DNA from: Streptomyces sp. NBC_01381
Lineage (GTDB): Bacteria > Actinomycetota > Actinomycetes > Streptomycetales > Streptomycetaceae
Length of the DNA: 64,000 nucleotides
Assembly: GCF_026340305.1 (NCBI RefSeq)
Contig: NZ_JAPEPI010000002.1
Span: 2,728,001 to 2,792,000 of the forward strand
Reading direction: 5' to 3'
Position numbers and translations under genes: made by a program. The notes below the pieces were generated by a model. That model made no database searches. It saw nothing but the letters and a program-made list of their open reading frames with translations, and was not told where the DNA came from. The stretch's first letter is position 1. The number at the start of each line of letters is the position of its first letter. Positions 34,721-42,342 of this stretch are shown one piece after another.

Positions 34721-35745
34721 TGCAGCTCTCCACACCGCTCGCCTACGAGGGCGACGCGCGGCAGGCCGCCGACGACGTGGCGGCCCTGGAGTCCGCGGGT
34801 CTGGACGCCGTCTGGGTCGCCGAGGCGTACGGCTTCGACTCGCCCACCATCATGGGCTACCTGGCCGCACGCACCGAGCGCATGCGGATCGGCGCCGCGA
34901 TCCTCAACGTCTACTCGCGCACCCCCGCCCTCATCGCCCAGACGGCCGCGGGACTCGACGCGATCTCCGGCGGCCGGGCGATCATCGGGCTCGGCGCATC
35001 GGGCCCGCAGGTCGTCGAGGGCTGGCACGGCAGGCCCTACGACAAGCCGCTCGCCCGCACCCGCGAGGCGATCGAGCTGACCCGCCGCATCCTGCGCCGC
35101 GAGGTGATCGACCACCACGGCGTCACGGACATGCCGCTGCCCCCGGAGAAGGGCGGCAGGCTGGGCAAACCGCTGAAGATCCTCACCAAGCCGGTGCGCT
35201 CCGAAGTGCCGCTGTACATCGCGTCCCTCGGCCCGGCGAACGTCCGGATGACCGCCGAGATCGCCGACGGCTGGCTGCCCACCCTGTTCATCCCGGAAAA
35301 GGCCCACCAGGTGTGGGGCGCCCCGCTCGCCGAGGGCAAGGAGAAGCGCGATCCGGCGCTCGGCCCCTTGCAGACGGTCGCCGGCGGGCTGCTCGCCATC
35401 GGTGCGGACGCGGCCGCCGCACGCGATCTGGCGCGCCCCAAAATCGCCCTCTACGTAGGCGGCATGGGCGCCCCGGGGAAGAACTTCTACAACGACGTCG
35501 CCGTCGCGTACGGCTACGAGCGGGAGGCCGCACGCATCCAGGAGCTGTATCTGTCGGGCCGCAAGAAGGAAGCCGAGGCGGCGGTCCCCGACGAGTTCTG
35601 CGAGCTCATGTCGCTGTGCGGGCCCGCCGGTTACGTACGCGAGCGCGTCGAGGCCTTCCGCGAGGCGGGCGTCACGATGCTCAACGTCATTCCCGTCGGC
35701 CCCGAGCCGGCCAAGTTGATCGAGACCGTCAAGGGCTGGCTCTAG
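34720..35745 (+). CDS. LLM-class (F420- or flavin-dependent) oxidoreductase
   Basis: The 341-residue luciferase-like TIM barrel includes LAYEGDARQAADDVAALESAGLDAVWVAEAYG, ERMRIGAAILNVYSRTPALIAQTAAGLD, GRAIIGLGASGPQVVEGWHG and VPLYIASLGPANVRMTAEIADGWLP, all typical of F420-dependent actinobacterial members. ATG shares one base with the preceding stop. Lying between racemase and acyl-CoA dehydrogenase genes, it likely acts on an acyl-CoA or lipid-derived substrate. The cofactor (F420 or FMN) is not decided by these motifs. Confidence 0.9.
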   Translation: MQLSTPLAYEGDARQAADDVAALESAGLDAVWVAEAYGFDSPTIMGYLAARTERMRIGAAILNVYSRTPALIAQTAAGLDAISGGRAIIGLGASGPQVVEGWHGRPYDKPLARTREAIELTRRILRREVIDHHGVTDMPLPPEKGGRLGKPLKILTKPVRSEVPLYIASLGPANVRMTAEIADGWLPTLFIPEKAHQVWGAPLAEGKEKRDPALGPLQTVAGGLLAIGADAAAARDLARPKIALYVGGMGAPGKNFYNDVAVAYGYEREAARIQELYLSGRKKEAEAAVPDEFCELMSLCGPAGYVRERVEAFREAGVTMLNVIPVGPEPAKLIETVKGWL

Positions 35746-35755
35746 GAGGCCATAG

Positions 35756-36898
35756 GTGAAGCGTCAGATCTTCTCCGCCGAACACGAAGCGTTCCGCGAG
35801 ACCGTCCGCACCTTCCTGGCCAAGGAAGTGCTGCCCCACTACGAGGAGTGGGAGAAGGACGGCATCGTCAGCCGTGACGCCTGGCGGGCGGCGGGCAAGC
35901 AGGGGCTCCTCGGGCTCGCCGTCCCCGAGGAGTACGGCGGCGGCGGGAACGCCGACTTCCGCTACAGCGCCGTCATCGCCGAGGAGTTCACGCGCGCGGG
36001 CGCGCCCGGCCTCGCGATCGGCCTGCACAACGACATCATCGGCCCGTACCTGACCTCGCTGGCCACCGACGAGCAGAAGCGGCGCTGGCTGCCCGGCTTC
36101 TGCTCCGGCGAGATCGTCACGGCCATCGCGATGACCGAGCCGGGCGCGGGCTCCGACCTCCAGGGCATCCGCACCACCGCCACCGACGAGGGCGACCACT
36201 GGCTGCTCAACGGCTCCAAGACCTTCATCTCGAACGGCATCATCGCCGACCTCGTGATCGTCGTCGCCAAGACGACACCGGAGGGCGGCGCCAAGGGCCT
36301 GTCCCTCCTTGTCGTCGAGCGCGGCATGGACGGCTTCGAGCGCGGCCGCAACCTCGACAAGATCGGCCAGAAGTCCCAGGACACCGCCGAGTTGTTCTTC
36401 AACGACGTACGCGTCCCCAAGGAGAACCTCCTCGGCGAGCTGGACGGCGCCTTCATCCACCTGATGACGAACCTTGCGCAGGAGCGCATGGGCATCGCCG
36501 TCGCCGGGATCGCCGCCGCCGAGTACCTCCTGGAGATCACCACGACGTACGTCAAGGAGCGCGAGGCCTTCGGGCGCCCGCTCTCCAAGCTCCAGCACAT
36601 CCGCTTCGAGATCGCCGAGATGGCGACCGAGTGCGCGGTCACCCGTACGTTCCTCGACCGCTGCATCGTCGATCACTCGAACGGGGAACTCGACGCGGTG
36701 CACGCCTCGATGGCCAAGTGGTGGGCCACCGAACTGCAGAAACGCGTCGCCGACCGCTGCCTCCAACTGCACGGCGGATACGGCTACATGACCGAGTACC
36801 GCGTCGCCAGGGCCTTCACCGACGGACGCATCCAGACGATCTACGGAGGCACGACCGAGATCATGAAGGAGATCATCGGCCGCTCCCTGCTCGCCTGA
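35756..36898 (+). CDS. Acyl-CoA dehydrogenase
   Basis: The 380-residue flavoprotein has the family signatures: AMTEPGAGSDLQGIRTTA (signature 1), LLNGSKTFISNG, KIGQKSQDTAELFFNDVRVP, and QLHGGYGYMTEYRVARAF with the C-terminal IYGGTTEIMKEIIGRSLL containing the catalytic Glu position of many members (GGTTEI). It makes the first alpha-beta oxidation step of acyl-CoA, using FAD. GTG start at 35756, eight bases after AGGAGG. Ten bases separate it from the LLM gene. Confidence 0.95.
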   Translation: MKRQIFSAEHEAFRETVRTFLAKEVLPHYEEWEKDGIVSRDAWRAAGKQGLLGLAVPEEYGGGGNADFRYSAVIAEEFTRAGAPGLAIGLHNDIIGPYLTSLATDEQKRRWLPGFCSGEIVTAIAMTEPGAGSDLQGIRTTATDEGDHWLLNGSKTFISNGIIADLVIVVAKTTPEGGAKGLSLLVVERGMDGFERGRNLDKIGQKSQDTAELFFNDVRVPKENLLGELDGAFIHLMTNLAQERMGIAVAGIAAAEYLLEITTTYVKEREAFGRPLSKLQHIRFEIAEMATECAVTRTFLDRCIVDHSNGELDAVHASMAKWWATELQKRVADRCLQLHGGYGYMTEYRVARAFTDGRIQTIYGGTTEIMKEIIGRSLLA

Positions 36899-36961
36899 GC
36901 CCGTCCGGCCTTCAGCCTCCCCTCACCCTCACCCTCACGTTCCATGCGAAAGGCCTCCGTC

Positions 36962-38182
36962 TTGACCACCGAAGCGTACGTATACGACGCGATCCGCACC
37001 CCGCGCGGACGCGGCAAGGCCAATGGCGCCCTGCACGGCACCAAGCCGATCGATCTCGTCGTCGGCCTGATCCACGAGATCCGGGCGCGGTTCCCCGACC
37101 TGGACCCGGCCGCCATCGACGACATCGTCCTCGGTGTGGTGGGCCCCGTCGGCGACCAGGGCTCCGACATCGCGCGCATCGCGGCCATCGCCGCCGGGCT
37201 CCCCGACTCCGTCGCGGGCGTCCAGGAGAACCGCTTCTGCGCCTCGGGTCTGGAAGCGGTCAACATGGCTGCGATGAAGGTGCGTTCGGGCTGGGAGGAC
37301 CTCGTCCTCGCGGGCGGCGTCGAGTCGATGTCGCGCGTTCCGATGGCCTCGGACGGCGGCGCCTGGTTCGCCGACCCGATGACCAACTACGAGACGGGCT
37401 TCGTGCCGCAGGGCATCGGCGCCGACCTGATCGCCACCGTCGAGGGCTACACCCGGCGTGACGTCGACGAGTACGCGGCACTGTCCCAGGAGCGCGCCGC
37501 GGCCGCCTGGAAGGACAACCGCTTCGAGCGGTCCGTCGTGCCGGTGAAGGACCGCAGCGGCCTGGTCGTCCTCGACCACGACGAGTACATGCGGCCCGGC
37601 ACCACCGCCGACTCGCTCGCCAAGCTGAAGCCGTCCTTCAAGGACATCGGCGACCTGGGCGGTTTCGACGCCGTCGCCCTGCAGAAGTACCACTGGATCG
37701 AGCAGATCGACCACGTCCACCACGCGGGCAACTCCTCCGGCATCGTGGACGGCGCCGCGCTGGTGGCCATCGGCTCGAAGGAGGTCGGCGAGCGCAACGG
37801 CCTCACGCCGCGCGCCCGGATCGTCTCCGCGGCCGTCTCCGGCTCCGAGCCGACCATCATGCTCACCGGCCCCGCCCCTGCCGCCCGCAAGGCGCTCGCC
37901 AAGGCCGGTCTGACCATCGACGACATCGACCTCGTCGAGATCAACGAGGCCTTCGCGGCGGTGGTGCTGCGCTTCGTCAAGGACATGGGCCTGTCGCTGG
38001 ACAAGGTGAACGTCAACGGCGGCGCGATTGCGTTGGGGCATCCCTTGGGCGCTACCGGGGCGATGATCTTGGGCACGCTGGTGGACGAGTTGGAGCGGCG
38101 GGACCTGCGGTACGGGCTTGCCACGCTGTGCGTCGGCGGGGGCATGGGTATCGCCACGATCGTGGAACGGGTCTCCGGCTAA
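36962..38182 (+). CDS. fadA: Acetyl-CoA C-acyltransferase (thiolase)
   Basis: The 406-residue thiolase starts MTTEAYVYDAIRTPRGRGKA. It has the active-site Cys in ENRFCASGLEAVNMAA, the NEAFAAVVLRF segment, GGAIALGHPLGATGAM with the catalytic His, and the second Cys in LATLCVGGGMGIA. It releases acetyl-CoA from 3-ketoacyl-CoA. I prefer TTG at 36962 (AAAGG eight bases upstream) to ATG at 36944, which has no ribosome site. It is followed by a large inverted repeat and the FadB-type gene, its usual partner. Confidence 0.94.
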   Translation: MTTEAYVYDAIRTPRGRGKANGALHGTKPIDLVVGLIHEIRARFPDLDPAAIDDIVLGVVGPVGDQGSDIARIAAIAAGLPDSVAGVQENRFCASGLEAVNMAAMKVRSGWEDLVLAGGVESMSRVPMASDGGAWFADPMTNYETGFVPQGIGADLIATVEGYTRRDVDEYAALSQERAAAAWKDNRFERSVVPVKDRSGLVVLDHDEYMRPGTTADSLAKLKPSFKDIGDLGGFDAVALQKYHWIEQIDHVHHAGNSSGIVDGAALVAIGSKEVGERNGLTPRARIVSAAVSGSEPTIMLTGPAPAARKALAKAGLTIDDIDLVEINEAFAAVVLRFVKDMGLSLDKVNVNGGAIALGHPLGATGAMILGTLVDELERRDLRYGLATLCVGGGMGIATIVERVSG

Positions 38183-38234
38183 GCGCCGGTGGGGCTGTCG
38201 TCCGTCGCCGACTGCGGGTGCGTCGCGGCTGGCC

Positions 38235-38335
38235 GCGCAGTTCCCCGCGCCCCTGGAGATGCGCACTTCGTGCGCCATCTCCATCAAGGGAAAGCGCGGC
38301 GCAGCCGCAGCTTTCAGGGGCGCGGGGAACTGCGC
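38235..38335. repeat. Large inverted repeat / dispersed Streptomyces intergenic element
   Basis: A 21-base arm (38235-38255, beginning GCGCAGTTCCCC) is repeated in perfect inverse at 38315-38335. Between them a second hairpin forms (GCGCAC-TTC-GTGCGC, extended by GGAGAT/ATCTCC with one bulge). Related single copies occur at 15141-15187 and 47898-47950. It interrupts the thiolase-fadB pair and may act as a terminator, mRNA stabiliser or attenuator. Confidence 0.8.
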
Positions 38336-38432
38336 GAGCAACCCACCACGATCCGCAGACGGCCACGAAACGGCACCGCCCACCCCAGTAGCCGCCCACC
38401 CCGACCGCAACAGACTTCACGGAGACACGGAC

Positions 38433-40604
38433 ATGACCGAAAGCACGACCATCCGCTGGGAACAGGACGACACCGGCGTCGTCACTCTCGTCCTCGACGA
38501 CCCGAACCAGTCCGCGAACACCATGAACCAGGCGTTCAAGGACTCCATCGCAGCCATCGCCGACCGCGCGGAGGCCGAGCAGGACTCCATCCGCGGCATC
38601 ATCTACACCTCCGCCAAGAAGACCTTCTTCGCGGGCGGTGACCTGAAGGACATGATGCAGGTCGGCCCCGAGAACGCGCGCGCCGCGTTCGAGACGGGCA
38701 CCGCCATCAAGGGCTCCCTGCGCCGCATCGAGACCCTGGGCAAGCCCGTCGTCGCCGCCATCAACGGCGCCGCCCTGGGCGGCGGTTACGAGATCGCCCT
38801 CGCCAGCCACCACCGCGTCGCGCTCGACGCGCCCGGCTCCAAGATCGGCCTGCCCGAGGTCACCCTCGGACTGCTTCCGGCGGGCGGCGGCGTGACCCGC
38901 ACCGTACGCCTGATGGGCATCGCGGACGCGCTCCTGAAGGTGCTGCTCCAGGGCACCCAGTACAACCCGAAGCGCGCCCTGGAGAACGGCCTCATCCACG
39001 AAGTGGCCGCCACCCGCGAGGAGATGATCGAGAAGGCCCGCGCCTTCATCGACGCCAACCCCGAGTCGGCCCAGCCCTGGGACAAGCCCGGCTACCGCAT
39101 CCCCGGCGGCACCCCGGCCAACCCGAAGTTCGCCGCGAACCTGCCCGCCTTCCCGGCCAACCTGAAGAAGCAGATCAACGGCGCCCCCTACCCGGCCCCG
39201 CGCAACATCCTCGCGGCCGCCGTCGAGGGTTCCCAGGTCGACTTCGAGACCGCCCTGACCATCGAGGCCCGCTACTTCACCGAGCTGGTCACCGGGCAGA
39301 CCGCGAAGAACATGATCCAGGCGTTCTTCTTCGACCTGCAGGCCGTCAACTCCGGCGCCAACCGGCCCAAGGGCATCGAGCCGCGCCCGGTCCGCAAGGC
39401 CGCCGTGCTCGGCGCCGGCATGATGGGCGCGGGCATCGCCTACTCGTGCGCCCGCGCGGGCATCGAGGTCGTCCTGAAGGACGTGTCCGCCGAAGCCGCC
39501 GCCAAGGGCAAGGCGTACTCCGAGAAGCTGTGCGCCAAGGCGGTGCAGCGGGGACGTACGACCCAGGAGAAGGCCGACGCGCTGCTCGCCCGCATCACGC
39601 CGACCGCCGACCCGCAGGACCTCGTGGGCTGCGACGCCGTGATCGAGGCGGTCTTCGAGGACACCGCGCTCAAGCACAAGGTGTTCCAGGAGATCCAGGA
39701 CATCATCGAGCCGGACGCGCTGCTCTGCTCCAACACCTCGACGCTGCCCATCACCCAGCTCGCCGAGGGCGTCACGCGGCCCGTCGACTTCATCGGCCTG
39801 CACTTCTTCTCGCCGGTCGACAAGATGCCGCTCGTCGAGATCATCAAGGGCGAGCGGAGCGGGGACGAGGCCCTCGCGCGCGCCTTCGACCTCGTACGCC
39901 AGATCAACAAGACACCGATCGTCGTCAACGACTCACGCGGCTTCTTCACCTCGCGCGTGATCGGGCACTTCATCAACGAAGGCGTCGCGATGATCGGCGA
40001 GGGCATCGAGCCCGCATCCATCGAGCAGGCCGCGGCCCAGGCGGGCTACCCCGCGAAGGTCCTCTCCCTGATGGACGAGCTGACCCTCACCCTGCCGCGC
40101 AAGATCCGCAACGAGACGAAGCGCGCCGTCGAGGAGGCAGGCGGCACCTGGGCCGGGCACCCCTCCGACTCCGTCATCGACCGCATGGTCGACGAGTTCC
40201 AGCGCCCCGGCCGCAGCGGGGGAGCGGGCTTCTACGAGTACGTGGACGGCAAGCGCGCCGGTCTCTGGCCGGGCCTGCGCGAGCACTTCGCGAAGCCGGG
40301 GGCCGGGATCCCGTTCGCGGACATGAAGGAGCGGATGCTCTTCTCCGAGGCGCTCGACACCGTGCGCCTCCTTGAGGAGGGCGTCCTGACGTCCGTCGCC
40401 GACGCCAACATCGGCTCCATCTTCGGCATCGGCTTCCCCGGCTGGACCGGTGGCGTGCTCCAGTACATCAACGGCTACGAAGGCGGCCTGCCCGGATTCG
40501 TGGCACGCGCGCGTGAGTTGGCCGACCGCTACGGAGAGCGGTTCACGCCGCCCGCGCTGCTGGTCGAAAAGGCGGAGCAGGGCGAGCAGTTCAGCGACGC
40601 CTGA
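38433..40604 (+). CDS. fadB: FadB/FadJ-type fusion: enoyl-CoA hydratase + 3-hydroxyacyl-CoA dehydrogenase
   Basis: The 723-residue protein has an N-terminal crotonase domain (KKTFFAGGDLKDM, AINGAALGGGYEIALASHHRVA, GLPEVTLGLLPAGGGVTR with both catalytic Glu positions) and, from about residue 320, the NAD-binding domain (AAVLGAGMMGAGIAYSCARAG), then LLCSNTSTLPITQLAEGV, IGLHFFSPVDKMPLVEII and the C-terminal helical domain. It carries out hydration and NAD-dependent oxidation in beta-oxidation. ATG with GGAGA upstream. Pairs functionally with the thiolase before it. Confidence 0.95.
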   Translation: MTESTTIRWEQDDTGVVTLVLDDPNQSANTMNQAFKDSIAAIADRAEAEQDSIRGIIYTSAKKTFFAGGDLKDMMQVGPENARAAFETGTAIKGSLRRIETLGKPVVAAINGAALGGGYEIALASHHRVALDAPGSKIGLPEVTLGLLPAGGGVTRTVRLMGIADALLKVLLQGTQYNPKRALENGLIHEVAATREEMIEKARAFIDANPESAQPWDKPGYRIPGGTPANPKFAANLPAFPANLKKQINGAPYPAPRNILAAAVEGSQVDFETALTIEARYFTELVTGQTAKNMIQAFFFDLQAVNSGANRPKGIEPRPVRKAAVLGAGMMGAGIAYSCARAGIEVVLKDVSAEAAAKGKAYSEKLCAKAVQRGRTTQEKADALLARITPTADPQDLVGCDAVIEAVFEDTALKHKVFQEIQDIIEPDALLCSNTSTLPITQLAEGVTRPVDFIGLHFFSPVDKMPLVEIIKGERSGDEALARAFDLVRQINKTPIVVNDSRGFFTSRVIGHFINEGVAMIGEGIEPASIEQAAAQAGYPAKVLSLMDELTLTLPRKIRNETKRAVEEAGGTWAGHPSDSVIDRMVDEFQRPGRSGGAGFYEYVDGKRAGLWPGLREHFAKPGAGIPFADMKERMLFSEALDTVRLLEEGVLTSVADANIGSIFGIGFPGWTGGVLQYINGYEGGLPGFVARARELADRYGERFTPPALLVEKAEQGEQFSDA

Positions 40605-40615
40605 CCTCGGTCATC

Positions 40616-40651
40616 TCCCGGGTTCCGCACGCAAGGGGGCGGAACCCGGGA
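40616..40651 (+). terminator. Hairpin terminator after fadB
   Basis: TCCCGGGTTCCGC (40616-40628) pairs perfectly over 13 bases with 40639-40651 across a 10-base loop, starting 11 bases after the fadB stop. Confidence 0.8.
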
Positions 40652-40713
40652 CCCCGGTTCCGGCGTCGTATCCTGCCGTAGAGCATGATCACGACAAACG
40701 GAGGATGACCGCT

Positions 40714-41436
40714 GTGCGGTTGACAACTGGGGGAACGACGCGAGCCGTAGGCGTCGGAGTGCTGATCCTTTCGCTCGCCCTGACGGGCTGCGGAGGTAAG
40801 AAGAAGAACAAGAAGCACAAGTCGGGTTCGGGATCGTCGCACAGCCGCACCATCGGCGGGGCGACGGGCGGATCCGCGGGCAAGGCAGCCGGTTCGCTGA
40901 GCGGCGCCCAGGACGCGAAGGCGATCCTGCCGCCCCTCGACACCATGCCCGCCGCCCTGCGCACCGTCTCGACGCAGCCGTACAGCGCCGCCAAGAAGCC
41001 GTCGGTGTGCAAGGACCCGAGCGGCAAGTGCAAGGGCGCCGTCGCCAACGGCCAGGTCGGCTACCGCACCAACGACAAGGCCGAGAGCGCCAGTTACGAC
41101 CTGATCGTGTACAAGAACGGCACGGCCGCCGAGCGCGCCTTCCACGCCTGGCAGAGCTACGCGGAGAACAACCACCGCGAGCTCAAGGTCCTCGACGGGC
41201 CGCCGCAGGGCAACGCGAGCATCACCTACGGGTACACGGACCCCGCAATGAAGACCTCACAGCGGATCGTGATCCTCCAGGGCAAGTTCGTCGCCACGCT
41301 CGACATCCGGGACAACTCCGGTCAGGCGAACACGCGGAAGGACCTCGAGGTCCTCGCCGAGGTCTACGCCACGCGGATGCTGCAGGTCACGCAGGACGAG
41401 ACGCCGACCGCCACCGCGGCCAACGTCAAAGTCTAG
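40714..41436 (+). CDS. Secreted lipoprotein, unknown function (240 aa)
   Basis: GTG at 40714 lies nine bases after GGAGG; the in-frame ATG at 40705 touches the ribosome site and is therefore unlikely. The signal (GVGVLILSLALTGCGG) ends in an LTGC lipobox. A strongly basic KKKNKKHK stretch and Ser/Gly linker follow, then a globular domain of about 150 residues with CKDPSGKCKG and repeated alpha-beta elements. It looks like a surface-anchored protein with no enzyme motif. Function unknown. Confidence 0.8.
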   Translation: MRLTTGGTTRAVGVGVLILSLALTGCGGKKKNKKHKSGSGSSHSRTIGGATGGSAGKAAGSLSGAQDAKAILPPLDTMPAALRTVSTQPYSAAKKPSVCKDPSGKCKGAVANGQVGYRTNDKAESASYDLIVYKNGTAAERAFHAWQSYAENNHRELKVLDGPPQGNASITYGYTDPAMKTSQRIVILQGKFVATLDIRDNSGQANTRKDLEVLAEVYATRMLQVTQDETPTATAANVKV

Positions 41437-41447
41437 CCAAGGAGTTC

Positions 41448-41483
41448 GCGGGAGTGGCTCAGCTGTCCTTGAGCCACTCCCGC
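41448..41483. terminator. Bidirectional hairpin overlapping the end of the MerR gene
   Basis: GCGGGAGTGGCTCA (41448-41461) pairs perfectly over 14 bases with 41470-41483 around an 8-base loop. The right arm lies in the last codons of the MerR-family gene, so the hairpin serves the convergent lipoprotein and MerR genes. Confidence 0.75.
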
Positions 41484-42199
41484 AGCTCCTCCTTGAGGGA
41501 GCGCTGGAACGCGGTCACCAGGGCCTGCACCACCATCGGCTGCATATGGGCCGAAAGGGACCGCATCGCCGCCACGTGCTCCGGGTCCGACTCGCGCTCC
41601 CGGTAGGGCCCCCACACCTCGTCGCGGAAGAGCCGGGACAGTTCGTGGGCGGCCGAGCGGGTGTGCTCCATCAGGACCGTGCGCGCCGCCAGGATCGTCT
41701 CGTGCGCGATCGGTACGTCGAGCAGCTGCACGCCCAGCCGCAGCAGCCCCGCATCGATGCGGTACGTCCCCCGCGGCTCGGCCCGTGTGACGACACCCAT
41801 CGCCGAGAGCCGCTCCAGATCCCCCTCGCCAAGCGCCCGGCCCGCCCTGCGCTCCAGCTCGGCCCGGTCGATGTCCTCGGACGAGTCGGGTGCCCAAGAG
41901 GCCACCACGGCACGGTGGATGGCGAGATCGTGGGCGCTCAGATCGGGCGGCAGCTGCTCCAGGTACCGCTCGATCGCGGCCAGGGTCATGCCCTGGTGCT
42001 GCAACTCCTCGATGAGCGCGAGCCGGGACAGATGGTCCCGGCCGTAGTGGCCGACGCGGCGCGGGCCGATGACGGGCGGCGGCAGCAGGCCCTTGGTGCT
42101 GTAGAAGCGGATCGTGCGGACGGTGACGCCCGCGCGCGCGGCCAGTTCGTCGACCGTGAGCGTCGGCTCGTCGGTGTCCGACGTCGTCGTCATCGTCAT
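41459..42199 (-). CDS. MerR-family transcriptional regulator
   Basis: The 246-residue protein starts MTMTTTSDTDEPTLTVDELA and has the MerR winged helix (AARAGVTVRTIRFYSTKGLLPPP, HYGRDHLSRLALIEELQHQGMTLAAIERYL). The C-terminal part is a long helical effector domain of unusual size for MerR, without the Cys of metal sensors, and may bind a lipid or acyl-CoA. The ATG complements 42197-42199. It is divergent from the acyl-CoA synthetase gene, which it probably controls. Confidence 0.9.
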   Translation of the reverse strand: MTMTTTSDTDEPTLTVDELAARAGVTVRTIRFYSTKGLLPPPVIGPRRVGHYGRDHLSRLALIEELQHQGMTLAAIERYLEQLPPDLSAHDLAIHRAVVASWAPDSSEDIDRAELERRAGRALGEGDLERLSAMGVVTRAEPRGTYRIDAGLLRLGVQLLDVPIAHETILAARTVLMEHTRSAAHELSRLFRDEVWGPYRERESDPEHVAAMRSLSAHMQPMVVQALVTAFQRSLKEELREWLKDS

Positions 42200-42231
42200 G
42201 GCTGCGCATCGCCTCCCCAGATATGCACCCC

Positions 42232-42290
42232 GTTGTGCACCGAGTTGTGCACCGATCCAGCGCAACAGTATTGCTGTCTCACCACTGTTG
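42232..42290. promoter_or_regulatory. Divergent operator region: GTTGTGCAC x2 and a CAACAGT/ACTGTTG inverted repeat
   Basis: GTTGTGCAC occurs at 42232-42240 and 42244-42252 (12-base period). CAACAGT (42263-42269) and ACTGTTG (42284-42290) form a perfect 7-base inverted repeat with a 14-base centre. Both lie between the MerR gene and the acyl-CoA synthetase start. Confidence 0.5.
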
Positions 42291-42342
42291 TGAAAGCGTC
42301 CCGGCCAGTCACTTGCTTCGTCGATGACGCCAGGAGGCGGTC

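Noticed and set aside
42200..42265. Longer MerR start (MRWIGAQLGAQRGAYLG)
   Set aside because: It would run through the GTTGTGCAC operator repeats; the ATG at 42199 gives the standard MerR N-terminus.
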